From Bacillus sp. FJAT-27245 (GTDB lineage: Bacteria; Bacillota; Bacilli; Bacillales; Cytobacillaceae), in NCBI RefSeq assembly GCF_001273955.1, contig NZ_LIGI01000001.1:1215266-1279265 (forward strand): a stretch of DNA of 64,000 bases, read 5' to 3'. Numbering within the stretch: position 1 is the first letter of the stretch; the number at the start of each line of letters is the position of its first letter. The position numbers and the translations under genes were made by a program. The notes below the pieces were generated by a model, which did not search any database, was not told the origin of the DNA, and saw only the letters and a program-made list of their open reading frames with translations. This document shows, one piece after another, positions 7,607 to 15,979 of this stretch.

Positions 7607-9577
7607 ATGGATTTTGCAAATGAGGAACAAAGTAAGATGACTCCTCCTAACAATAAGGATTTATCAGCTTCTATGTCCAGTATCACATTGCAGGCGAGCG
7701 ATCCTACGGGCAGGATGCAGTCGACCGCCGAATTACAAACGTTATTTGATAAATCGGCAACTGGGGACACCATCGTTATCCCCCCTGGCCTTTACTGGGT
7801 AGAAAAAAATAAGGGATTAACCGACTTCCCGAATAATGACCAGCCATGCCTGCTGCTAAGAGGGAAGAAGAATATCAGGATTAGTGCCTGGGGTGCCACG
7901 TTTGAAACTCGCACTCATGCACAGGGAATATTGGAACTTCAGCTTTGTGAAGACATCGTCATTGAAGGACTGAAAACAAAAGGATACGGCAAGTTTCCTC
8001 CGTTGGATCCAGTAACCGGTTATGGAGAAAAGGGTACCACGGCAGGAGGTTATCCAACATCGGGTTATTGGAATTACTATAAGAACAATAGCTTTGATAC
8101 CAGTGCGAAATTAAAAAATGATGGAATTCCTTTCGGAACGTTTGGTGGCGGGTTTATAGGAAATATTGGATCTGGAATATTGATTCACCGTGGGTGCAGG
8201 CGGATCACCCTTGAAAAATGTGAAAGTTACGGTTTTAATTATGCGGGGTTCCTTATTGGCCACCTGGGCGATTATTTTCCAGCTAATTTAGGTTATAGTG
8301 ATAATTCAGATATCAAATTTATCAATTGCTATGGCCATGATAATTATTCAGCTAATTTTGCCATGTCAGCTGTTGACCGGCCGGAAGTCATCGATTGCCT
8401 CATTGAGCGGGCAGGCCATCCAAACGCCTCGAAAACCCATACTTATGTAGATCCCGGGTATGGGATCAATATGGTGGGCACCAACTATTCAAAAGCACGG
8501 GATGGATTGTTCCACGCTAATACCATACGGGGCAACAAAAGAAAGGGAATTGATGCCCATTCCGGAGGCGGTATGATTGCAACGGATAATTTTATAGCCG
8601 ATTCCATGGTATGCGGGATTTTTTATCAATATGTAAATTCTACTCAATACGCACGGGACTCCATTATTGCCAATAATAAAATGGTCAATTGCGGATATGC
8701 GAGAAATCCACTTGCAGCCATCGCACTTGAAGGGGCAAGGGGAGGTACAAAAGCAACCCAGGAATTGAATGCTTTAGTGAAAAACAATCATATAAAAAAA
8801 TGCTTCGGGACATACGGTATCATTTTTGTAGGAGCATTTGACCGAGTATCAATAGAGGGAAATATAATCCATGAAGTTCCAGACCAGCTTGATAAAACCA
8901 TCACTGCCTTTAACCCTTATGCTATCTATTGCGGTTATTCCGTGGCCACACAGCCTAACTATTCGGGTAACGTCAGCCATAATGAGGTTGAGATAGAGGA
9001 TTCAGCTATCCCGATTGGAATCATGGTGCGAAATCTTCAGGAAGGAACGGTGTCAGGCAATACCGTCAAGCTTCCGCATTCAGCAGCTAAAAATGGAATT
9101 AAGCTCTGGAATTGTGATAAAGTCGGGGCGTTTGGGAATACAGTTCGGCTTGGCACAATTGGGGAACCATTAACAGCTGAAACAAACGGAACCGTTCTTG
9201 CAAATACTCTCACGGGCGGTAACGCAGCCTATCAGCCTATTCAAGGGCAGCCCGTTGCATTTCGAATCGCGGCCAATTCCGGGAATGGAGTTGTTACCTA
9301 CAAAGCCGGCACTCAATTTGTCGATTCTATCGTATCGAATACGTATGGGCTAGCAGTCAATTTAAAAAATGTGCCATCAGGAACGAGCCCTTTCGTAAAA
9401 GTGATGGATGCGGGTGCCGGGGGGCTTGTAGCAGGATCAACCGTGATGGGATATTATTATATTCGATCTGCTTCCCACACCCAGGTGATGGTTGGAATCA
9501 AAGCAAACCAAACAGCAAGCCACACCCCATTTAACACATTAAAAAGCGGGGCATTGGATATAGAAATTACCATTTAA
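7607..9577 (+). CDS. Right-handed parallel beta-helix protein without signal peptide, 656 aa
   Basis: Pectate-lyase-superfamily beta-helix protein. AAAGAGGTGAG 5 bases upstream sets the ATG. After about 50 residues come a TAELQTLFDKSATGDTIVIP cap (a typical entry to a pectin-lyase-like fold) and many short Asn/Gly-rich turns over residues 80-520 (for example NSDIKFINC, ATDNFIADS, SGNTVKLP), the repeat units of a beta-helix. The last 110 residues form a separate beta-rich domain, as in viral tailspike or fibre proteins. No signal peptide or TM segment is visible. The substrate is unknown; a polysaccharide-binding or depolymerising role is an inference from the fold. Stand-alone transcript with its own hairpin terminator. 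Confidence 0.75.
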   Translation: MDFANEEQSKMTPPNNKDLSASMSSITLQASDPTGRMQSTAELQTLFDKSATGDTIVIPPGLYWVEKNKGLTDFPNNDQPCLLLRGKKNIRISAWGATFETRTHAQGILELQLCEDIVIEGLKTKGYGKFPPLDPVTGYGEKGTTAGGYPTSGYWNYYKNNSFDTSAKLKNDGIPFGTFGGGFIGNIGSGILIHRGCRRITLEKCESYGFNYAGFLIGHLGDYFPANLGYSDNSDIKFINCYGHDNYSANFAMSAVDRPEVIDCLIERAGHPNASKTHTYVDPGYGINMVGTNYSKARDGLFHANTIRGNKRKGIDAHSGGGMIATDNFIADSMVCGIFYQYVNSTQYARDSIIANNKMVNCGYARNPLAAIALEGARGGTKATQELNALVKNNHIKKCFGTYGIIFVGAFDRVSIEGNIIHEVPDQLDKTITAFNPYAIYCGYSVATQPNYSGNVSHNEVEIEDSAIPIGIMVRNLQEGTVSGNTVKLPHSAAKNGIKLWNCDKVGAFGNTVRLGTIGEPLTAETNGTVLANTLTGGNAAYQPIQGQPVAFRIAANSGNGVVTYKAGTQFVDSIVSNTYGLAVNLKNVPSGTSPFVKVMDAGAGGLVAGSTVMGYYYIRSASHTQVMVGIKANQTASHTPFNTLKSGALDIEITI

Positions 9578-9594
9578 TCATTTTATATGTGATG

Positions 9595-9628
9595 AGGGGA
9601 AACCATGTTTGGGGTTTCCCCTAATTTA
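9595..9628 (+). terminator. Terminator-like hairpin after the beta-helix gene
   Basis: AGGGGAAACC and GGTTTCCCCT form a perfect 10-bp stem; the T tract behind it is short. Confidence 0.7.
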
Positions 9629-9662
9629 TGTTTAGGCAGGTCATTGGATGGGGTGGGGTAAC

Positions 9663-9781
9663 GGACATTTTTATCCTATTGGAACACCGCTTTGTCCGAT
9701 AGAGCGGGGTTATGTATGAAGGACACTTTTACGATTTTGCAGCTCGATTTTGTCCCTCATCACCCCATGAAGGACACTTTT
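9663..9781 (+). repeat. Degenerate GGACA-phased tandem repeat
   Basis: GGACA boxes at 9663, 9721 and 9772 (58- and 51-base steps), the last two within identical ATGAAGGACACTTTT 15-mers at 9716 and 9767; each unit carries an inner TTTGTCC. Similar phased boxes in the opposite sense lie at 59484-59620. Confidence 0.5.
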
Positions 9782-9789
9782 CGCCTTCT

Positions 9790-10008
9790 AACTCAGGAAT
9801 TTCTGCAATGATATACGGAGGAAATAGCGGGGGCCCTGTTGTTAATGAATATAATGAAGTAGTGGGTGTTGCAGTTAAAGGAGCGACAATGAAGGGTGTA
9901 TCCCCCAATGAAATAATTCCCATTTCTAATGTAATTAACTTAGCAAGAAAAAATGGATTATTAGATAAAAAGGAAGAAAATGATTTAATACACTCCAAGA
10001 AATTTTAA
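9790..10008 (+). pseudogene. C-terminal relic of a trypsin-like serine protease
   Basis: The frame contains YGGNSGGPVVNEYNEVVGV, the catalytic-Ser box of S1/HtrA-like proteases, and a normal family ending. The His and Asp regions are absent, and upstream the frame runs into the GGACA repeats. The gene is therefore truncated at the 5' side; translation of the remnant is unlikely. Confidence 0.7.
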
Positions 10009-10530
10009 AAAATTATTTTCTATTCCTTCAGGCTTTTTTGTTTTTTTTCGGCACTCAAAATGTCTTGCAGAAACAAGGGTAGGCATGCATTAGTAAGGTT
10101 TTTAGTAAGATTTCTTCTATTAAAAGAGTCAATTAATCAGACAAGTTATATTTTTCACAAAGAGAAAATTCCCTTATTAGGAAAGCAATAAAGCCAGCTC
10201 TATTGACCAGAAATCTGACAGAGAGCCGGCTTTCCTATAAGGACTATATAATCAGGAGCCCAATTATTAGGGGCTCCTTTTTTTAGGATGACTGCTTAAT
10301 CAATAAGACCCGTATAATCATGACATTAGCTCAACTGCACAGTAGAATCCATTATGTAATTAACCTTCTCCTTAAAACACTTAGTCTAAAAAATGTCAAA
10401 AATTCGTCACTTTTTACCTACATAAATCTACCTAATTTATGTATAATAATGCTAAAAATATCAAGATTACTATGAAAAAGAGACTATTTTTAGTGTTTTT
10501 TGGTTAGTTATCGGGAGTAGGAGAAGGAAA
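10009..10530. other. Intergenic stretch with two hairpins and an AT-rich leader
   Basis: Holds a long imperfect stem at 10190-10233 (AAAGCCAGCTCT/AGAGCCGGCTTT), the terminator at 10255-10284, and a TATAAT at 10442-10447 that may be the -10 box of the following gene, although no good -35 is seen. No coding frame is supported. Confidence 0.5.
10255..10284 (+). terminator. Rho-independent terminator
   Basis: GGAGCCC and GGGGCTCC flank an 8-base loop and are followed by seven T residues. No intact gene ends just upstream; it may have served the truncated protease or a small transcript. Confidence 0.75.
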
Positions 10531-12078
10531 ATGCGGCATCTGAGAATTTACTTTAAGGGTTTTATTATTATTTTAATTCTGTCCATCATTTGGCTGCCCA
10601 ATACATTGGCAGCTGGTCAGGGAATGATAGACGATAATAAAAATGGCTTAGATGATAATTGGGAGTGGGAGTATGGCCTGGGATCAGGCATGGAATTTGA
10701 GGATTTTGATAATGATGGGCTGTACAATCTTGCAGAAGTAAAAATGGGGCTTAATCCACAAGTGGCAGATAATGATAAAAACAACGTTATACTTGTGTCG
10801 GATATGATTGACACAAGCCTGGCTAACAGTGGTTTTGATATGACGGATCAATTGCAAAAGGCATTAAATCTTGGAGCCGGCAAAAATGTTGTTTTGCCGT
10901 ATGAAAGCTCATATAAAGTCAGTGGATTAAAGATTCCCGACAACACCATTCTTATTGGGTACGGGTCAAAGATTTACAATGATAATAAACACCAGACCCT
11001 GTTGACTATTGGCAGTGGGGTAAAGCTATATGGTATTGAGCTTCAAGGGTCAGGCAATAAGATCGCAGATAGTAAAGGAATCGGGATAAGGATTCAGGGA
11101 GCAGGTGCTGCTGGCTATACCAAAAATATTGTCATAGAGGATGTAAAGATTCGCAATATAGGCTTTTATGGTATCCTTGCTGAATTTGCTGATAATGTAA
11201 AGATTTCAAATACTAATATTCATGATATTGGATTTGCAGGCATTGGGGGTCTTTCTGTCAGAAATATGCATATTGATAGGAGCCACATAAAGGGAATTTC
11301 ACCAGGAAGCGTAGGGAATGCCTATGGCGTCTTCTTCTCGCGAAAGGGTGCTGAGAGCAGCTTAGAAGCACATCCGAGAAGTGCGGATAGTTCTGTGACA
11401 GACAGTATAATAGAAGACATTCCGTTATGGGAGGCTTTAGATACTCATGGCGGGGAGAATATTACATTTAACAACAATACAATACGAAATACCAAGGTTG
11501 GAATCGCATTTGTTAATGCAACAGGAAATAATGGAATGGATTTATATGGATCCCAGAAATGCACGGCCAAAGGCAACCGAATAGATGGGATCGGTAAGGG
11601 ATATGGGATTGTAGTCGCTGGAGCTTCGTCTGATAACAGCAGAGACTGCACTATAGAAGGTAATCAATTAACTGAAGCCGGACAGCAAGGAAATAACATC
11701 TCGGGTGCTATTCAGGCGTCATTTACTAAAGACTTAGTGATAAAAGATAATACTCTAGTCAATTCATATGCAAATGGCATTCACTTATATACTCACAATC
11801 ATCAGTTTTCAGTTTCTGGGAACAAAGTAGAGGACGTTCAGGATAATGTATATGTGGCGCCATCTGCCATCGCCTTTCGTTCGGGCAATAATTCCGGTAC
11901 TATTTCAGGAAATAACCTCATAAGAAAAAATGAAAAATTAAATGCTTATGTCTCAATGAGAGGAATCAATATTTCCACACCAACCGGAATGGAACTGTTG
12001 ATTGGCCAAAATACTAACAACTGTGTTCTTCCCCTAGCAGGAGGAACAGGTAATCACGTAATATATATATTAAATTAA
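10531..12078 (+). CDS. Secreted beta-helix protein with Ca-binding-like N-terminal repeats
   Basis: 515 aa. Residues 1-28 form a Sec signal peptide (basic start, IIIILILSIIWLP core, LAAG cleavage region). Residues about 30-75 carry DDNKNGLDDNWE and DFDNDGLYNLAEVKMGLNP, Asp/Asn loops like thrombospondin type-3 or dockerin calcium sites. The rest is a right-handed beta-helix with repeated short strands (NIVIEDVKIRNIGFYGI, NITFNNNTIRNT, DLVIKDNTLVN). Such proteins are usually extracellular polysaccharide lyases, hydrolases or binding factors; no catalytic residues are identified with certainty. GGGAGTAGGAGAAGG precedes the ATG. A terminator at 12213 ends the transcript. Confidence 0.78.
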   Translation: MRHLRIYFKGFIIILILSIIWLPNTLAAGQGMIDDNKNGLDDNWEWEYGLGSGMEFEDFDNDGLYNLAEVKMGLNPQVADNDKNNVILVSDMIDTSLANSGFDMTDQLQKALNLGAGKNVVLPYESSYKVSGLKIPDNTILIGYGSKIYNDNKHQTLLTIGSGVKLYGIELQGSGNKIADSKGIGIRIQGAGAAGYTKNIVIEDVKIRNIGFYGILAEFADNVKISNTNIHDIGFAGIGGLSVRNMHIDRSHIKGISPGSVGNAYGVFFSRKGAESSLEAHPRSADSSVTDSIIEDIPLWEALDTHGGENITFNNNTIRNTKVGIAFVNATGNNGMDLYGSQKCTAKGNRIDGIGKGYGIVVAGASSDNSRDCTIEGNQLTEAGQQGNNISGAIQASFTKDLVIKDNTLVNSYANGIHLYTHNHQFSVSGNKVEDVQDNVYVAPSAIAFRSGNNSGTISGNNLIRKNEKLNAYVSMRGINISTPTGMELLIGQNTNNCVLPLAGGTGNHVIYILN

Positions 12079-12212
12079 AAGCTGCCGCCATGGGAAATCT
12101 GGATTTTTGTCGCTGATAATATTATTATTTTTCCTAAATAGCGGCTGTATGGAGGAAGGGTCGTCCTTATATTGGAGCAACTGTATAACTTATGATAGAA
12201 TCCATTAATATG

Positions 12213-12255
12213 AGTCTGGTAACTTAATTGTTATTCGGACTTTTTTCTTTTTTTT
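12213..12255 (+). terminator. Rho-independent terminator after the secreted beta-helix gene
   Basis: AGTCTGG...TAAC pairs with GTTA...TTCGGACT (one bulge), followed by a long T-rich run. Confidence 0.7.
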
Positions 12256-12354
12256 AGCAAAATCCCCCCCCTCTCATTGTGTTGGTAGTGGACAAAAAGT
12301 AAGAGCAATTTCAGACAGAAGGAAAGGGGATAGAGAGGGTAACCAAACGAACCT

Positions 12355-12402
12355 ATGCAACAAATTAATGAGCTAATTAACATGATTCAGGAGGAAGAAT
12401 AA
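12355..12402 (+). CDS. Possible 15-codon leader peptide before the SMR gene
   Basis: MQQINELINMIQEEE ends in TAA two bases before the SMR start, and its last codons contain the SMR ribosome site (GGAGGAAG). It could be a coupling leader or the leftover tail of a lost regulator gene; its own ribosome site is poorly placed. Confidence 0.25.
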   Translation: MQQINELINMIQEEE

Positions 12403-12404
12403 CA

Positions 12405-12785
12405 ATGTCTCACCTTTTTTTAATGCTCGCCATCATTTTAGAACTTATTGGTTCTTCTTTATTGAAAGCATCTGAGGGATTTTCAAAACTTTACCCTACG
12501 CTTGGTGTTATAGTAGCTTTCGTTAGCTGCTTTTTCTTTTTATCGTTATCACTTAAAACAATGCCATTAAATACTGCATATGCAATCTGGTCAGGAATTG
12601 GAATCATTGCCACGACGATTATTTCAGTGATTATTTGGAAAGAAAAAATTAATTTGGCTAGTATCACAGGAATAGCACTTATAGTTGTTGGAGTAGTAAT
12701 ATTGAATTTATTCGGGCCCGGGCATGATGAATCTAGTAGTAAAGCGAATAAATCGTCAGAAGTTTTAACGGAAAACAATGACTAA
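12405..12785 (+). CDS. Small multidrug resistance (SMR/EmrE-like) exporter
   Basis: 126 aa with four TM helices. Drug/proton antiporter of the SMR family, acting as a dimer in the cytoplasmic membrane on cationic compounds. The essential membrane Glu is E13 (IILELIGSSLLKASEGF), followed by the TM3 packing motif AYAIWSGIGI and the TM4 GIALIVVGVVILN. A polar tail of about 20 residues follows TM4, longer than in EmrE. GGAGGAAG is well placed upstream. Some family members transport guanidinium or act in pairs (EbrAB); here it stands alone. Confidence 0.93.
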   Translation: MSHLFLMLAIILELIGSSLLKASEGFSKLYPTLGVIVAFVSCFFFLSLSLKTMPLNTAYAIWSGIGIIATTIISVIIWKEKINLASITGIALIVVGVVILNLFGPGHDESSSKANKSSEVLTENND

Positions 12786-12840
12786 TTATTTTTGGTGCTT
12801 TCCTCTCTAAGAATTGTTTTCAAATAAACAGAAAATACCT

Positions 12841-12893
12841 AAGAAAGGATAGATGGGGCATATCTATAGTGCTTTATCTATCCTTTTTCTTTT
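12841..12893 (+). terminator. Terminator of the SMR gene
   Basis: AAGAAAGGATAGAT pairs with ATCTATCCTTTTTCTT across a roughly 20-base loop, followed by TTT. Confidence 0.75.
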
Positions 12894-13097
12894 GGCTCAC
12901 TCTAAGAGTCTGAGAAGCTAGCCATAAGTCCGGAAAATAGAAGGACTAGTCCACTTTGAGTTTAAAAAGCAAATTTATTTCTATTAAATGTTTACCAAAA
13001 GGGATAGTTCAGGATATAATGGACAAATGCGAAATTTCGGTTACCGAAACTTATTAGGTCTTCAGCATGAAAAACCATATAGAAAGGGGAGACCGAC

Positions 13098-14324
13098 TTG
13101 AATAAATCCAGCAGAAAGAAACGGCTGCAGCTTGCTTTGCTTTTAGGCTCACTTGGCATTTTGGGGCCATTTACAATCGATACGTATTTGCCGGCCTTCC
13201 CTACCATAGTAAAGGAATTTGATACGACGGCTTCACTTGTCCAAATCAGCTTGACTGCCGCTTTATTGGGTCTTGGTCTAGGGCAATTGGTCATTGGGCC
13301 ATTAAGTGATGTGAAAGGGCGCAAAAAGCCGTTGGTATTCTTCCTATGTCTTTACATCCTAGCATCTCTCGCATGCTCAATCGCACCGAATATCTCTCTT
13401 CTTATAGCGGCCCGTTTTGTACAAGGCTTTGCGGCATCAGGCGGAATTGTCTTATCCAGAGCCATTGTAAGGGATCTTTTTAGCGGAAAAGAACTCACAA
13501 AGTTTTTCACATTAATGGTGTTGGTTGGGAACCTCGGGCCAATTATTGCACCGGTTGCAGGAGGAGCCATCCTAGCGTTTCAGGATTGGAATTGGGTATT
13601 TATTGTCCTTGCATGTATTGGGGTCGTATTGACCATTACCGTTTCATATAAGTTAAAAGAGACTTTGCCACCAGAAAAGCGAGTCCCAAGTAATTTGCCT
13701 CAGGTTGTCGGCAATTTTGGAACATTATTTAAAAACAAAGAATTCATGGGCTATGCCTTTACCCAAGGGTTCATCACGGCTGGCATTTTTGCCTATGTTT
13801 CTGGCATTCCGTTTGTTTACCAAAACATTTACGGGGTAACCCCTCAGCAGTTTAGTCTGTTATTCGGGGTCAATGGGTTGGCCTTGATTATCGGAAGCCA
13901 GTCAGTCGGACGCTTGACAGACATCGTTTCGGAACGGACTTTCTTGAAAATAGGCCTGGCTTTAGCGAATGTAGCAAGTTTTAGTTTACTCATTGCACTC
14001 GTATTGGAAGCCCCGTTGATTGGTGTCGCGATTCCAGTTTTCTTTTTCCTATCTTCCATAAGTATGATAGGAACATCGTCTTTCACATTGGCCATACAAT
14101 CTCAAGGGCATATGGCAGGCAGTGCTTCTGCTTTATTGGGGGTATTGCCATTTGTCATGGGTTCCTTGGCCGCCCCGCTCGTAGGAATTGGCGGAGCTTA
14201 CACAGGAGTACCAATGGCCGCCGTAATTTTTGGCGCCAGTACTTTGGCGTTTATGTGTTATTTCTTCTTGGTAAGAAAAACCAAGACCCCGGAGACGGTG
14301 TTGGTAGCAGAGCGAAAAATTTAA
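13098..14324 (+). CDS. Bcr/CflA-family MFS drug exporter
   Basis: 408 aa, 12 TM helices. Drug/proton antiporter of the DHA1 Bcr/CflA group (bicyclomycin, chloramphenicol and similar). TM1 carries the group signature GPFTIDTYLPAFP; the loop after TM2 has the MFS motif A form GPLSDVKGRKKPL; TM4 has RFVQGFAASGGIVLSRA; TM5 has motif C-like GPIIAPVAGG. Start is TTG with AGAAAGGGGAG upstream. Monocistronic, with a strong terminator behind. The substrate cannot be told from the sequence. Confidence 0.93.
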   Translation: MNKSSRKKRLQLALLLGSLGILGPFTIDTYLPAFPTIVKEFDTTASLVQISLTAALLGLGLGQLVIGPLSDVKGRKKPLVFFLCLYILASLACSIAPNISLLIAARFVQGFAASGGIVLSRAIVRDLFSGKELTKFFTLMVLVGNLGPIIAPVAGGAILAFQDWNWVFIVLACIGVVLTITVSYKLKETLPPEKRVPSNLPQVVGNFGTLFKNKEFMGYAFTQGFITAGIFAYVSGIPFVYQNIYGVTPQQFSLLFGVNGLALIIGSQSVGRLTDIVSERTFLKIGLALANVASFSLLIALVLEAPLIGVAIPVFFFLSSISMIGTSSFTLAIQSQGHMAGSASALLGVLPFVMGSLAAPLVGIGGAYTGVPMAAVIFGASTLAFMCYFFLVRKTKTPETVLVAERKI

Positions 14325-14346
14325 GAAGCAAAAAATCATTATTAAG

Positions 14347-14397
14347 AAGTTGTCACAAAGACCGTTAATCATCGGATCTTTGAGGCAGCTTTTTTTA
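14347..14397 (+). terminator. Terminator of the Bcr/CflA gene
   Basis: GTTGTC-A-CAAAGA and TCTTTG-A-GGCAGC form a long two-part stem with a T7 run behind. Confidence 0.85.
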
Positions 14398-14565
14398 TTG
14401 GTTCTGTTTTTAAGGTGATTATTTGAACAAATCCAAGACTTACAAATCGAATAGAAGACAGCTTTATAATTTTCACAATCTTAGGGAATTAGGATTACGG
14501 CTCTGGTGTATTTGAAAAAAAGATTGATAAGGAATGATATCAAACTTAGTTTTAATTCAAATTTT

Positions 14566-14616
14566 TAATAAAAAAACCCGATCAAATGACTTAAGAAGCC
14601 TTTGTTCGGGTATTTT
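14566..14616 (-). terminator. Terminator of the cytosine methyltransferase gene
   Basis: ACCCGA/TCGGGT stem with A-rich and T-rich flanks on both sides, so possibly bidirectional; it lies just beyond the stop of the methylase. Confidence 0.65.
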
Positions 14617-14621
14617 TTTGC

Positions 14622-15869
14622 TTATTTTAACGTAAATGTTTCTTGCTTTATTAAGTCTAAGTTATCTTTCGCCCAATTAGCAAGTGGCATTGCCATAGCT
14701 TTTGCTAATAATACAGGTACCGCATTCCCAATTTGTTTATATTGCTTGTCCAATCTGTTGTTTGGTTGAACAGCAAAGTTATCTCCATCAGAGAAATAAA
14801 ACCAATCTGGGAAAGTTTGAATTCGAGCAACTTCTCTAACTGATAAACGGCGATGCTCTGTAATATCTCCAGGAAGTGTCCAATTATCTGGACCAATCTT
14901 TTCCATCTTTGGTCCCTTTGGATGCAAAGGGGCTTGCCGCCCGGAGGCTTGTATGGTGAAACTTTGCTCATCCCAATCCTTTTTTCGGTTCCTTGAGAGG
15001 TAGATAGGAGAAAAACCCCCTTCAAAGCAGGGACCTGGTTCATTTTCTAAATCTCTGATTGTATCATTTAATGTTTTAAAAGGTTTTTTATCAGGTCCAT
15101 GTGTTGGTTCAGGGTGAGTATACTCAAAGTCTAAATCATCTCTAATACCCACAATAAATACTCTTTCCCTAATTTGTGGCACCCCATAATTTCTTGCATT
15201 TACTAATTTGGTTTTGATTTTATACCCTGCAGAAGAAAAGTCTTGTTCAATTTGTTTTAAGACTTCACCTTTTCCAAGTGTTATCAGACCTTTGACATTT
15301 TCTGCTATAAAGGCAAAAGGCCTTGCTTGAAGTAAACATCTAATAAAGTGAATATAGAGGAAATTTCTTTCATCATCAATTAAGCGAGGACCTGCTTCAC
15401 TAAAACCAGGACAAGGAAAGCCCCCTAGAACTAAATCAGCTTTTGGAAAATATTTCACTTTTCTAATATCTAACTCTTGTTGGTATACATGAGGAAAATT
15501 GCGTCTGTAGGACTCGTTTGCTTCTTTAAATAAGTCATTTGAATAAATTGTATGAAAAATACTCTCATTTCGAACTGCATCGTACCAATCTTTTTCTTTA
15601 AAAGCCTTCATAGCTTCTTCTTCCCCAAGTACAGCTGATAGTCCCGCTAGCTCGACCCCTAAGTCAAGTCCACCACATCCTGAAAACAAGCTAATAACAT
15701 TGATTTTGTCATCTCGATAGTTTAGTTGTGGTAGAGGGTTTTGATCCTTTAAACTATTTATCAATTTTTCTTCTTCCTTAATTTTTTCTAGGAGAAGCTT
15801 TTTAACTTGTTCAGTGTCATACTCTTTTAAAGGGCGGTATTTAGCGCGTCCTCTTTCTTCTAGTTTCAT
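14622..15869 (-). CDS. DNA (cytosine-5) methyltransferase of a type II R-M system
   Basis: 415 aa. Transfers methyl from SAM to C5 of cytosine in the recognition site. Motifs in order: I (LFSGCGGLDLG, about 61-71), IV (GGFPCPGFS, catalytic Cys153), VI (ENVKG, about 190), VIII (QIRERVFIVG), X (KQIGNAVPV). Motif IV has PCPGFS in place of the commoner PCQ. An N-terminal basic/coiled extension of about 55 residues precedes motif I. Divergent from the putative endonuclease, with a Vsr gene beyond it. GGGAGG precedes the ATG and lies inside an inverted repeat (15875-15901). The recognition sequence cannot be read off. Confidence 0.95.
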   Translation of the reverse strand: MKLEERGRAKYRPLKEYDTEQVKKLLLEKIKEEEKLINSLKDQNPLPQLNYRDDKINVISLFSGCGGLDLGVELAGLSAVLGEEEAMKAFKEKDWYDAVRNESIFHTIYSNDLFKEANESYRRNFPHVYQQELDIRKVKYFPKADLVLGGFPCPGFSEAGPRLIDDERNFLYIHFIRCLLQARPFAFIAENVKGLITLGKGEVLKQIEQDFSSAGYKIKTKLVNARNYGVPQIRERVFIVGIRDDLDFEYTHPEPTHGPDKKPFKTLNDTIRDLENEPGPCFEGGFSPIYLSRNRKKDWDEQSFTIQASGRQAPLHPKGPKMEKIGPDNWTLPGDITEHRRLSVREVARIQTFPDWFYFSDGDNFAVQPNNRLDKQYKQIGNAVPVLLAKAMAMPLANWAKDNLDLIKQETFTLK

Positions 15870-15874
15870 AGTAT

Positions 15875-15901
15875 ATACCTCCCGATATCATATAGAGGTA
15901 T
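15875..15901 (-). promoter_or_regulatory. Inverted repeat covering the methylase ribosome site
   Basis: ATACCTC and GAGGTAT, 13 bases apart. On the minus-strand mRNA the second arm is the Shine-Dalgarno GAGGTAT, so the hairpin could hide it; as DNA it could be an operator for methylase autoregulation in the R/M divergent control region. Confidence 0.45.
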
Positions 15902-15979
15902 TTTATCACTTTTTACATTGGTTGGCCAGTTTTTTCTATATATTTGATAATGTATAATTAGGTAAAAGAGGTGAGATAA

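Larger units (their letters stand above)
12079..12404. other. Intergenic stretch upstream of the SMR exporter gene
   Basis: Contains the terminator at 12213-12255 and a tiny open frame at 12355-12402. No other gene or clear promoter was recognised. Confidence 0.4.

Noticed and set aside
5275-12404. An intact prophage or integrative element next to tRNA-Val
   Set aside because: Only a truncated integrase, a decayed transposase and a protease relic are present; no structural, replication or conjugation genes.
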